Assembly: GCA_033558025.1 (NCBI GenBank)
Contig: JAUCEF010000005.1
Location: 5,456,001-5,520,000, forward strand
Direction of reading: 5' to 3'
Source of the DNA: Phytophthora sp. 'mugwort'
Lineage: Eukaryota; Oomycota; Peronosporomycetes; Peronosporales; Peronosporaceae
DNA length: 64,000 bases
Shown: positions 21,210 through 33,362 of the stretch, in pieces
Position numbering within the stretch: the first letter of the stretch is position 1
How the letters are laid out: each line of letters opens with the position of its first letter
Made by a program: the position numbers and the translations under genes
Notes under the pieces: generated by a model
Databases searched by the model: none
What the model saw: the letters and a program-made list of their open reading frames with translations, nothing else
What the model was told of the DNA's origin: nothing

Positions 21210-24200
21210 TCAGAAAACCTTGTAAAATCGTTCGCTAAAGTGCAACTTGCGATCGGGCTCCAAGCCCATCTCCATACAGTTATGAATCCAGAAATAACTC
21301 GCTCGTTGAATTTCCCGATGAACGGTTTGGATTAGCCCAAGACAACGTCCACCTTTCTCACTCGGGACATCCTCTCCGACTGAAACTCGGCGTCCTCGCA
21401 GAGTGTCCGCGACGCGGTCGACTTGCATCTCCTTATGCAAGCATGATGTTGCGTCAACAGCCCACTCAAATGAAATCACAGTCGCGATTGCCGTAGCGCA
21501 GTCACCTCCGTCCAAACGCCAATAAGACTCGCTCAGACGGTTGTTCTGTTCTCCTTCTTCCATGTCTAGGATCCACGTCGCATAACCGTCCTTCGCCACC
21601 CTTCATGGTATTCTGTCGTTTGCCGTCGATCCATACCAACGCCTACCACGGCTGATGAAGATCAGAGTGACCGCCGCGCCACTCTCAAAGACGGCTTGTA
21701 GTCGTACCTCGTAGATTTACAATCCCTTCGTCGACATCGATTGCACCTACAACGTTCACGAAGACCGTCTCCTCGAGACTCAAACCAGCTCGGGTACCAT
21801 AAGATCGACACTATTCGGCTAAGGGTCATCTTCGCCCACCACCCTGATAGCTGCAACAAGCCTGGTCGAAGCCTCGCCAACGCCCTTTGGAATCTCCTTC
21901 ACACAGGATACGGGCTTTCTAAAATCACGGTTTGCTTTCTTAGCTTCCTCAGACCTTTCTAGCGTCTCCCAGAACCATTTTGCCAATACTCTGGCGAAGT
22001 AACACCCTCAGCGATGCTTCCCTTGTCCGGTTCTGTACTTCCACCGAAATATCCCAAAAAGCGCGACAAGTCCTCCACGGACGGTTCCTTCTCGCATCCA
22101 GCCTTCTTCTTCATGCGCTTCATGATCTCCACTTCGTCGAAAGGATACCCTCGATCAACTAGCTCTTTCCTGTATTCCTCGGTTCCTTAGCCATAGACTC
22201 TCCAGTCAAAACAATAGCTTCTAGACCAGGAGGCACTCTTCCATAACTTCCAGCTCTTAATTCGTGAACAAACGAGAGTAACACGAAGTTCCATCCGTCT
22301 CGTCGCTAGAGACCGTCGGACACGCTCTGTCTTCGGTCCCTAATGACTTAGTACCGTCTTGGCGGAAGCAGCACTTTTGTCTTCACGCGCCATTTGACGT
22401 GGATCTTCGGCCAATCCAACCGCGGGCAGCGGCTCCTCCAGCTACTCAGAGAACACTGTGTCACCGACATCAATCTCTTCCTCCCATTGATAGCAAACGC
22501 AAACCGTACATGCCATAACGTGTCGTCCTTCACCGTGCCGTCGATGCACATACGCTCTTCCACAAGCTTGTCATTCACCAACTCTATCGAACACTTCTTC
22601 GGCCGTATTAACGACGCCTCCGCCCGCTTCCTCTAGCGCTAGCACGTTTGTCTCCGGTCGGTCAACACTCGTCTCGGTACGGCCTCTTCATTCGCATCCG
22701 CGGGCGCCATCTCGGGGTCATAATTTTCAACAGACACCTCGTCATCGTACGCTCCCTCTTTGAGCGCGACCTCCACTTCCTACGCTTCCTCTTCGAGCGC
22801 AACTTCCACTTCATCGTACGCTTCTTCTTCGAGCGCAACCAACACTTTATCCTCGTATACGTAATCTACTCACTTGTCGTAAACTCCCCTTCATACACCT
22901 CTTCAACTTCCGCATCGTACACCTCTTTCGTTCCTTTGCCGTACGCTGTTGCCCGCGTCATGTCATCTCTGACCGCTAGGCCGCTTCCATTCCTAACCCG
23001 AACAGCACGGTCGTGTTTCGGGCAACCTGATAGACTAGAGAAAGGAGTGACCCTCTCATCCCCTCTCTTGCTCCCCCTTCGTTGACGTGGAGCCGGTGGG
23101 GGAACCCTTCCCTGAGCAGCTCTTGTCGCATCCGACACCAACGCCTGTATCACCGGGCGGTCCACAATCATGTGGCCAGTGTCGTGACAAAAGAAACGTC
23201 CGAGAGGCTGACGGACGACCGGTCCGTTCGAGTCCCTTCAGTTCTCACTAGCAGAGGAACCCTCGCACTAAACCAGGATGTGTCCCAACTGACCACACCG
23301 TTTGCACTCCATGGTGTGATGCTTACACGTCACTCGATCATGACGCTGCATCTGCATCGACCACACACCGGGATTCTCTTCTGCGTGTGAGCATCGGCTT
23401 CCATCCGAACACCTCGGAAGAATCGACCGTTCCCTTGCTGTCCGTGAGCGTCCCTTGGCGATGGGATAACGTTCGTCACCGTGGATACCATGGCGCACGG
23501 TTACGCGGCGGCCTCGGAGCTTCGTACTGGTTTCTCATCATGTTCTGCTGCCACTGATGTTGCTGTTGCATGAACGACTGCAGCTGCTGCGTCAGAGCGT
23601 CAGCTGAAGCCAACACCGACGTCTCCTTCACTTCGCATGACCTTCGTCCGAGAACTCGTCGTCCTCCTCGACCGATCGGTACATGTGAGCCACTGGCAGG
23701 CCTCAGGTATATCGCACGCCGGACTCGCGTCGAGCGTGGCCAACATACGCTGTTACTAATCCTCTACAGGACAGCTGGCAACGCATCTGGGAGTTGGGAT
23801 AGTTGAGAGAGCCGTACAGTTTCGAGACTCAATCTCCCCATTCTTCCGCAGACTCACCATTCTCACGTTTGGTTGTCTCTAACCGTTCTCGAAGTTTATC
23901 AGCTGTCCGGCTGAGGAACCGGTTGTGATACCGCATCTTCAGCGTAGCATATGTCCGTATGCGCGAGTTTCCCCGCCATCGCTCAGTTTCTCGCCCTTTG
24001 CGCTTCTGACGGAACACTATCAAGCGTGACCTATCCGGGGGTACCTCCGTATGGGCTTCAAAAAGCTCTCAATGTTACGAGATTTCTCTACCGTGGCGGT
24101 GTCCGGGTAGAACATGATCGGTAAGTACGCGCCACTCGCCGAATGACCGGTTGCAACACGTCTAGATGAAGGGAGAGGGGTCAGTGTTCCTAGCCGCTCC

Positions 24201-24600
24201 ACTTCTCATTCCCGTGCTCCCAGGGGTAGCACCACTCACGCCATACCCCTTCGCTTGAACCGTTCCATACACGGCCGCTTGACTCGCACTTGGCAATGAC
24301 CGAGGAACGCCCTGAGCCATCACCACCGACTTTGGAGTAACCCTCTTTGGGCGACCTTAAGCTCCTGGCTTGACACTTTCGAGGGTCGCGACCGATGTTC
24401 TGCGGGCTCACTAGCACCGTACCCCCCGAGACGGATAGCCACACCCACCTTGCCTCCCGATTCACGTTGAACCCCCGGGGGGTAATATCAGTCGAATACA
24501 GATTCACCATCATCTGCTTGAGTTTGTTCTTCGTACACGCAGGAACCTTCCTAACAAAGGCTCCTGACTCTTTCGTCACGCAATAACGTTCCAGAACTAC
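21210..24600 (-). mobile_element. Decayed LTR-retroelement, gag-like region
   Basis: Several broken minus-strand frames read in a consistent order. At 23829-24023 the segment RYHNRFLSRTADKLRERL followed by ENGESAEEWGD resembles the capsid part of oomycete retroelement Gag. At 23268-23498 ECKRCGQLGH is a CCHC zinc-knuckle start, downstream of it on the same strand as expected. Stops and frameshifts occur every 200-400 bp. The stretch 21210-22600 (WRLDGGDCATA, FEWAVDATSC) lies downstream and may belong to the same element, but this is weak. No LTRs were identified. It cannot code for a working protein. Confidence 0.55.
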
Positions 24601-24959
24601 TTGAGCAGTGTCTTGTCAATATCTGCCCGATGTCGACGGTCCAGGTCTAGCAGCCAGTACTTGGCCTGTCGATAGTACTCCACGACCGAGTTTCGGACTA
24701 ACACTTCCCTTACGGACCTCTTTGAAAACGAGTGCTTGTCCACCACAGCTTCCACGACGATTGCAGCACGCTCGCGCTGCATGCCCACTTCCAGGTACTC
24801 TCAAGTTATGTCTTCCTCCACGAGGAACTCCAGAAACGAGGGAGATGCGCACTCGTGAGCAAGGTTCGTATTTGTTGGTGCGACCTCGTTCAGGATCATC
24901 TGGCGTCGGGGATGTCGGCGCGTGGCTGTTATTCGACAAATATGCGAATGACTTAAAAT

Positions 24960-27900
24960 CTGTAGAGGGATCTCAACGACTCGGGATGAAGGAGGTCAAA
25001 AGGTGAATCTTCTGTTTGCGTGTCATGACATGACATCGTTGCGAGAAGATGGTGAACCTCAGCAAGCGACCGTTCGACCCGCGAAGACCGTGAAATTGAC
25101 GACGAACACACAGAATATAGTGATAGTAGCTGTAGACGCGGCGAAAGGAACTTCGGGCATCTTCATGCCGAAGCCGGAATGGAAGCGACACATCATGTTG
25201 GCGCCAACAGTATATACCGTATGAGACGGGACGGTGCGAGGCGAAGTATCGAGCATCGAAGTGCGGTGCGAAGCTTGGCGACATGGGTCCGAATGATCGG
25301 GATCTATTCAAAGCACTGTTGTGGTAATATGCCGAGATAGTGAAGAAACAGGAGGGGCTACCGTCACTCGCGCAAGTAAGCGGGTACCAATACCGGAGAC
25401 TCAGCCCCTATCATGCATCGGCGACGACGACATGGTGTTACAGAAAACGCTACCATTGACGAGGAAGTAGACGACATGCTGATAAATGATACCATCGAGG
25501 AAGGCGTAGGTGCGTGGGGATTCATCGTGGCTCTCGTATGCAAGAAAAACGGAAGCGCGCGCTTCTGCATCGACTATGTGCGCTCAACGCCGTGACGTTC
25601 TCTTCTCTTTACAAGGGTGCATCTTATGGCTTTTGTGTGATAATGAATTGCTGGCATGCTAGTTCTGTTGTACTTTGCTTTATTTAGAGCACATGTTTGA
25701 CTACCCAATTTGCTACCAAGATGAATGTAATCAGGCTCTGGTGCAGCTAAAAGGGGTTAGCTGCAACTTTGAAGCGGTTAGAACCACGGACGGTAAAAAA
25801 GGACGTGTATCCGTTACCTTGCGCAGATGAGACGCTGGAAGCACTGCACGGCTCGCGGAGATTTACTAGTCTCGACCTACAAGCAGGTTATTGGCAGTTG
25901 GGTATAGCGGAAGAGGACAAGGTAAATACCGCATTAATTACACACAGAGGACTGTTTTTAGTTCAAGAGGATGTCGTGGTATCTGTGCAACGTTCCGACC
26001 ACATTCCAGCGCTTGATGGACTGTGCATTGCGATGTCTTACTCGTATCTGCTGTTTAGTCTATCTGGAGGATGTGGTGATTTTCTCAAAAGGACCGATTT
26101 TGCGACACGTAGAAGAATTGCCAGTACGACTCGCAGAAGCGGGGCTAGGCTTGAAGGCATCTAACTGTTCATTTGCCTCGACAGGGGTGGAGTACCTAGG
26201 GTATGAATTGACGGCCGAGGGTACTCCGCTTATGGACCGGCAAGTGAAGGCAATCGCTAACTTCCAAGCCTACGTACGAAGTGCAATTGCGAAGGTTTGT
26301 TGCGTTGGTCGGGTACTATAGCCGATTTATACCAGACTTCGGTGCCAAGTTATTGCCATTGACGAAGTTAGTGGGGAAGGCGATCAACCGGGGGTGGCGC
26401 GCAGCGCAGAAAGAGGCGTCTACGTGGGCCAAGACCTGGCTGAGCACTAAGCCAATGCTGGCCTACCCCGACTACTGTTTGCCGTTTCAGCTGACTACAG
26501 ATACTTTGAAGGCAGGCTTGGGAGCTGTGTTGTCACAAGACCAAGGGCATGGTGACCAACCCATTGCAAATGCGCCGAAGCAAACAATCCAGTGGTAGCG
26601 AACTACATCCTCCAGAGCTCGAGTGTTTTGCGGTCGCGTGGACGGTGAATCTATTAGGTCGCACCGCTGCGGCAGGCGATCACTATAGTCACAGATCACA
26701 AGGCCCTAAAGTGGTTAATAACGGCGAAGGAACCAGCCGGCCGTTTACATAGGTGGACTTTTACACTGCCGGAGTACGATTTTGTTATCGTCCACCGACC
26801 AAAAAAGGAGAACGGTGTCGCCCATCTGCAACGGATGAGGTAATATCTGACGCTGAGAAGGTAGCTGGGGCTAAAAGGGAGCATGCGGCACAGCGACAGC
26901 AGAGAAAATATGGCCGCGGCGGGTACAGTATAGCATTGCTGTAGCGGAGCAAACCGACAGTTAGGACACGCCGGCAAGAAAGAAAGTTAAACCCGGCCTC
27001 ACAGCCTCCAAACATACGCCTAACGAAGCAGGAGTTAGCAAGCCTCGTTGCTCAGCGGGCAAGTAACACGACAACGACCGCTGTCCGAGTGGTACACGGA
27101 AAGATGGCCGAAATTGTCTTCGAAGAAGGTGAAGGGAAGCAGCTCGGCGGCGCGGTCGAAGTAGACGTCGATCGGGCCGCCGAAGCGGAGCTGGGATTTG
27201 TCCAGTTCACGGACGACGACATCCGGCAAAAGTAGCGTCGGCCAGTCACAGTGCCGACACCGAAAGAGTGAGGGGTGTGCCGAAGGCAACCTGTCTTGTC
27301 GGACGAAACAGGGCTATTGAACATTGAGCTAACAAGAGGCGAATCACGAGTGGTATTTTCGGCGGTATACAGGGCTTTGGAATTAACGAAGCGCACGATA
27401 GTATCTGGCCGGGTATTTGCGAGGCCTCCAACTTACGAGCATGTGCGATGACCCAACGGGCGGTCTCAGATGAAGAAGGCCGTGCAAGAGTGGGTTTCGG
27501 CATGCAAGGACTACGGATCACGTAAGGCGGGTCAGAAGATCGTGTGTACCACCATTTCGGAGCATGACCACAGGAGAAGTGTGCTATCGGTGCGCTATTG
27601 ATTTTGCTGAGTCCACGCCGGTGACAGCGAACGGCAACCGATACGTCATCCGGCAGTGAAATACACTACGCGTTACGCAGTATTAGCAGCAGTGGCGGTG
27701 CACACGGCTTGGTGGATCGCGAAGTTCCTGATGATAAGGTGGTGCTCGACGGAACAATGAGAAAGATAATGATGAATGGTGCCGTGAGTTTAGCAGGAAG
27801 GCTACGGGTGGGTCGCTGGACCGGCAGCCCGCACTAACGGCGGTAGACGAATGGAGTAACCTATCGGATAGATTTCATTCGAGTGGTGCTGATTCCAAGG
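24960..27900 (+). mobile_element. Ty3/Gypsy retrotransposon pol region, decayed
   Basis: Plus-strand pieces in canonical pol order. Near 25,080-25,220: protease-region text (TVKLTTNTQN, GIFMPKPEWK). 25,413-25,595: start of reverse transcriptase (DDMLINDTIEEGVGAWGF, ARFCIDY). 25,769-26,260: DVYPLPCADETLEAL, FTSLDLQAGYWQLGIAEED, TTFQRLMDCAL, CLVYLEDVVIFS, where the usual YLDD reads YLED. 26,280-26,580: connection and RNase H (LVGYYSRFIPDFGAK, YPDYCLPFQLTTD, LGAVLSQDQG). 27,490-27,900: integrase scraps (PVTANGNRYVI, RYAVLAAVAVHTAWW). Multiple frameshifts and stops show that it is dead. Ty3/Gypsy assignment rests on the RT-RNaseH-integrase order. Confidence 0.85.
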
Positions 27901-28559
27901 GTGTAGCATGTATTTTTTGGTGGTACACTGATACGGACGCGAAGACCTAGCGATTTTCAGGTAAACATGTGGCAATTAGTCGGGGTGCAATTACATTTGT
28001 TTCAGAATGGCTAATGTAATGTGCTGCTACTTGCAGGGATGCTACTGCAAAAACGCAAGGCTTCCTATAATTGCTTAACAGCTATCGACTACCACTACAA
28101 TTTCGCTATATATGTGTTTATTGCGGTAGCAGCTCGGACCAGTCGATTTGGGACCAAGCTGAAGTTCGTGGTGCTCATGTTAAAGGCCTAACCCTCCCAA
28201 TATCAAATGGTCGGGGATGCTGGCTTCAAAATTGGCCGTTTCTAATACTTCAAGTCGATGAACGTGATGGTAAGCGTTTGGCATGCAACATATCGAGGAT
28301 AAATATCGGGTTTTCCAGACGGCAAATCGCTGAGCTTGACTGACGGATCACGACGGACTACGGCACAGGATGAAGTAAGTAGACAGGACCGGTAGTTTTT
28401 TTCCCGTTAGATTCGCACTTTCGAATTGGCTCGATCGCTCGAAGCAAAAAGGAGCAAACTTGTTTGTCATTTCACCAACCGTGCTTGAATGCGCGGTTAG
28501 CGGCCCCAGGAAATTTGCTTGCCACGAATCCGAGCTTGGGATGGTGTTTAGTGCTGTCG
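27901..28559. other. Uncharacterised spacer between retroelement fragments
   Basis: No coding or structural signal that I can support; AT content rises relative to the flanks. Probably further element debris. Confidence 0.4.
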
Positions 28560-29745
28560 ATGTCATACCATTCTACGTGAGAGACCCACGGTGGCCTTGG
28601 CAGCTAGCATGGGATAGCTCTCAAAGCAATTGCTCATCCATCTCTCCAGTAGCTTGATGGAGAGACTTTCGGCGTGGCCATTTAGCAGTGCCGTGCCCCA
28701 ACCGGAGCGAATCGAATGAGTGGAGTAGTTTGCTGGTGGCACGCCAACACTGGTTGCTGTCATCGTCAATGCTTGATCATTTCCGCGACGTCAAAGTCTG
28801 CACACAGGTGAACTTTCTGCTGCCAACAGAACTCTTTCCTTGCGCTCAGAATATGCCTTTGGACAGAGAACTGCGTCCCCCGTCGTATGCATGTGCGTCA
28901 GGCTCCTCTTCCGTCTTGATCGTTCTTGGATCCCGACAATCCAAGCGGGACCGACACTGCTGCCTTGAACGAAACGGGGTTTCCATCCTCGTCTGAGAAG
29001 AAGGCGTTGGCCGTTCTCAAACAGTAGGGGTACCGTTAGGATCTGTCTTGTAGGTACTCCCATCGTCGCAATATGAAGAAATAGGTTAGTAAGACTGAGC
29101 CCCACAACAGACGGCTTCGGGGTGGATAGAGATCGAGGCGCCGGTGAAGCAATTGGAAAAATGCAGGAGTTGTCCATTGTTTCTTCTGGACAGGATCGAA
29201 GACACGGCGAATGCCTCGCGTGAGGACGGCAAAACTGGGAGAGCTGCTGAGGTTAGCAGCCTTGTACGCTCTGTGGTAGCAGCGAATTCCGGCGAGCTTG
29301 AGCAAATTGTCTCGTACTGGTTGCCACCATGATTCCACCCGTAACGCCAGCAAAATATGGCAAACGTGCTAATATTCCGTTCTGATTCTTGAGTGTCTCC
29401 GTCGAGCATGGCGACCACGTCATGAATCTGGAGAACCGGACCCACTGTTGCCAATATGAGCGATATTTGGATGATGTAGATTGAGTGGTGGCGTGTTGTC
29501 GCATCACCACCGCCAACGCTGTGAGAGATCGTCGTAGGGTGCTGTGACCGGTACCTGCATCCATCCAAGCGACAAGTTAGTCCACATGCCGAAGAATTTA
29601 TCGTCTCGAGACCAGGCTCGTAACCCCACGTCAGTGATGAAGTTGTCTTCTTCTGGAACATGAGCGGCCGTGCACACCAACGAGTATTTGAGTTCCGCCA
29701 GTGATAGGAAACAGTTGTACAGTTGTGCGACTAAATGCGGGCGCA
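28560..29745 (-). mobile_element. DIRS-like retroelement fragment: RNase H end plus tyrosine recombinase
   Basis: Minus strand. 29,504-29,746: AELKYSLVCTAAHVPEEDNF then ITDVGLRAW, the C-terminal RNase H signature. 29,253-29,564: SKYRSYWQQWVRFSRFM, the SAM-like N-terminal part of a tyrosine recombinase. 29,036-29,353: LLWGSVLLTYFFILRRWEYL with the first catalytic arginine. 28,563-28,769: YSTHSIRSGWGTALLNG with the HxxR box, then IKLLERWMSNCFESYP. An RT/RNase H followed by a tyrosine recombinase is the order of DIRS-type elements, which lack a DDE integrase. Frameshifts and stops separate the pieces. The 5' part (Gag, most of RT) is missing at the 29,745 junction. Confidence 0.8.
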
Positions 29746-30450
29746 CGGCGCTGCGTCAACGGGGGGGACGCATTATGTGCCTCCGGTCGGACAACGGAAC
29801 GGAATTTGTGAACAAGGAGGTGGCGCGGATCTGTACCATGAACGGTTTTATGTACCAACGACCGTACCGTATAGCCCTCAGCAAAACGGAGTCGCAGAAC
29901 GGATGAACCGTACCATCATGGAAAACGCTCGGAGTATGCTACACTACAAGAGCGTTCCAACGGAATGGTGGGCTGAAGCAGTGAGTACATCGGCGTATCT
30001 CATTAATCGTTCCACGAACACACAGCATACAACTGTGACATCATATGAGCTAAATTTTAAGGCAAAGCCTACGCAAGACCACCTACGCGTCTTTGGGTCG
30101 CATGGGTACGCTCACATCGACAAGGCGAAGATGACGAAGCTGGAACCCAAGAACTTTAGATGCATGCTTCTCGGATACGCTGAGAACGTAAATGGATACC
30201 GCGTGTTTGACTTGGACGCTTCCAAGGTGAAGGTGGCACGCCCTGTGAAACTGGACGAGCGTGAGGTGGACTGTATCTACGAGACGCAGCCGACTCAGAA
30301 CGGAAGGGTCATCCATGTGAGCCGGGACACTGCAGGTGCAGTCACGCTTGCACCGGTGGAACGCCGACCCCCGGTGGTGTTACCTATGGAAGGCGTTGGG
30401 AACGACGCGCCGTCATCCACGTGCGGAGCTTTTCCACTAAACTGCGTGAG
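29746..30450 (+). mobile_element. Ty1/Copia integrase fragment
   Basis: Plus strand, one frameshift near 29,855. Integrase core CLRSDNGTEFVNKEVARIC, then VPYSPQQNGVAERMNRTIME and RSMLHYKSVPTEWWAEAV, the D-E part of the catalytic triad with the PQQNGVAERMNRT box typical of Copia. Next come DHLRVFGSHGYAHIDK and FRCMLLGYAENVNGYRVFD, the GKGY-like C-terminal integrase region. Ends around 30,450 before any reverse transcriptase. It begins directly where the DIRS-like fragment stops, on the opposite strand. Confidence 0.88.
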
Positions 30451-32221
30451 CGCTCATGGTGGTGCCTTGTGGCCTTGAGCAGCAGTCTCCCTTGACGTGC
30501 TGTCGTTTTGCTTACTCCTTGGGCTTCTTGATTATGAATGAGAGCGCGCTCCACGTGCCGTCTGAAATGCCACAAATCAAGTGCCGATCCCAGATTAAAT
30601 CAAATGTCGCTTAATCGCCGAAGGTTAAGGTAAGTTTACGAGGCCTCCACGCCGCTTTAGAAAAACGGATTTCGCAACGCAAGTCCGACGCAGGTCTGAG
30701 AAGCACCGGCAAAAAGACAATACATGTATACCAAAACGTAGCCACACTTTTCCTAAGTAACTCAGTAGAATCTTTCATTCATTCTGTCTAAAATGTATAT
30801 AAACAATATAAGCGTTCAAACGTCAAAAGCGTTCGGTTTTGTACAGTCAATTGCCAGCACTGCCACCGGAGCTTGTAGAACTTGCAAAATGCAATAAGGA
30901 ATACCCGAAACGAAGCTGGAGGCCTCGAGACACCCGCCACGAAGATGCTCGATTGCCCTCCGTCTCAAACCGCTGCCGCACAGACTTCGAGAGGGTTTGT
31001 AGGTTCGCAACGGTAAAATAGTTTCGTCCCTAGCAACAAGATCTTCCTGCGGCGATGTCACCGCGCAGGTTCATTACTTCCCCGAGCATCCTTTGCTGGT
31101 GGTTTTGAATTGGGGTTGGGCAGCAAGCTGTGAGTGGCGTCGAGGACTGATCGCCGCATGGTGACATGAATCGCAGATGGTAGAATCGGCTGACCGGATA
31201 AGAGCGGCGGGTGGATGCGACAAGACGATGCTCAGCGAGAGCAGAGGTTGGCGGCGTGCTAGGAGCTGAGCGGATAGACAGTGGCGGTGGGACATGCGCG
31301 GCAATCAGATCTCACCGGGAAAGCGGTTGCTACTGCTGTGCGACGAACATGGATTGGGGAATAGTGGCACCAGAGATGAAGGAACAGCAGGAGTTGGGGC
31401 TCGTTGGTAAAAATGTACAAGTTCACTTGTGAAGTAACGATGTAGGAAGCAATTGCCCCTCCCCGATAATATAACGTGCCGGTTGTTCATCATAAATGGC
31501 CAGCCTTATGCCTCATACCGTAACAAAGTGTCGCCTTCTCCTACGTTTATATGGTGCCATGTACTGCAAGCTACGGGAGCACTTCAAGAGTAATTTACCT
31601 GGGCAGAGGAACTCCGACTTCGACGTTTACTCTAATCAGAAGGACTTCCTGATGTTCATCAACGGCAACTAGGCAATTCAAGTTCAGCTCGATACAGTAT
31701 GGCAAAAGGCAAGGCGTCGATAAAACGACCAGACAATGTTTGTCCTCGCGCTATACGTCTACGTACCGAAGCCTGCTGAGCGGACGACGACGCTACACAG
31801 AGCGACGGCTGCACCCATTCAATTGAGTTGCCGAGACGCTTTGCGCGCATGTATCGCTGCAGGAAATGCAACGCGTACGTATATGTCAGTCACGAAGGCA
31901 AGACTGTCAGAAGATGCCGCAGTGACGGTTCCTGACAATACGGCATTTCGCCAGCTACGCATGTTGATGCGCAACAAGCAGCTAGCGACGACGCAATGCA
32001 AGGTGGCCAACTGAAAGACAACGCAGAGTATCTGCTCGTGAGGATCAAGATTCACGACGTTCCAGCCGCGATGCAAATGAATGTCGCTGACCTGCTCACC
32101 GTACTTAGGCTCCCCAGTTACAACTTGCGTCCTCCGTTCGTGGGCCGGCAGAGGTCGGCACCCAAGTTCCAGCAGGAAATGTGCTTGACACAGGTCATGC
32201 AGAAGAACAAGGTTCGTAGAT
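30451..32221. other. Unassigned mosaic region
   Basis: About 1.8 kb. Small frames at 31,508-31,672 (REHFKSNLPGQRNSDFDVY), 31,736-32,014 and 31,996-32,226 (LPSYNLRPPFVGRQRSAPKF) read like protein debris, but I do not recognise the families and none has a gene-like structure. Probably further transposon remains. Confidence 0.4.
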
Positions 32222-32694
32222 CATAGAAGAGTAGAGGCTGCGATGCTATACTTCTATAATCGAGAGCTTGCTTTGAATATAACCGCAGTGTCGATACAGA
32301 TTGTATCCTACTTTTGCTTTGTCTAGTCCAATGATGCATAGCGACGTAAGCACTGCGAGAGGTTTTCGCGAAGTGCCACATCGGTATGGCGTTGAATCCA
32401 GCGCTTGAGCAACAAAACTCCTACCTCAGTAGGATTGAGGTTCGGCGAGTACGATGGTAGAAAAAATAGCAGCGCTCCTGTATGGGATCATCTCTTGTAG
32501 TTCCTTGTACATGTGAACCTTCGCATACGAACTCATCAGTAGGGTAAATCTAACCTGTCTCACCACGGTCTAAACCCAGCTCACGTTCCCTATTAGTGGA
32601 TGAACAATCCAACAATTGGCGAGTTCTACTTCGCAATGATAGGAAGAGCCGACATCGAAGAATCAAAAAGCAACATCGCTATGGACGCTTGGCT

Positions 32695-32737
<43 letters not shown>

Positions 32738-33241
32738 AGCTTAAAATTCTAAAGAACTAAAGGATCGATAGGCCACGCTTTCACGGTTTGTATTCATACT
32801 GAAAATCAAAATCAAGTGAGCTTTTACCCTTTTGTTCTACATGAGATTTCTGTTCTCATTGAGCTCACCTTAGGACACCTGTGCTATCATCTAACAGATG
32901 TGCCGCCCCAGCCAAACTCCCCGCCTGACGATGTCTTCCACGTAGCTCACCCAGACAAAAAGCCCAGGCTTCCAACTAGAACTAATCAACCGCGAGGCCA
33001 ACCAGGCGCTACATCATGGTATAAGTAAAACAACATTGAGAGTAGTGGTATTTCACGGACGGCAAAGCCTCCCACTTATTCTACACCTCCCAAGTCATTT
33101 CACAACGTCAGACTAGAGTCAAGCTCAGCAGGGTCTTCTTTCCCCGCTGATTTTTCCAAGCCCGTTCCCTTGGCTGTGGGTTCGCTAGACAGTAGATAGG
33201 GACAGTGGGAATCTCATTAATCCATTCATGCGCGTCACTAG

Positions 33242-33307
<66 letters not shown>

Positions 33308-33323
33308 GTTGAATCTCTTCACT

Positions 33324-33362
<39 letters not shown>

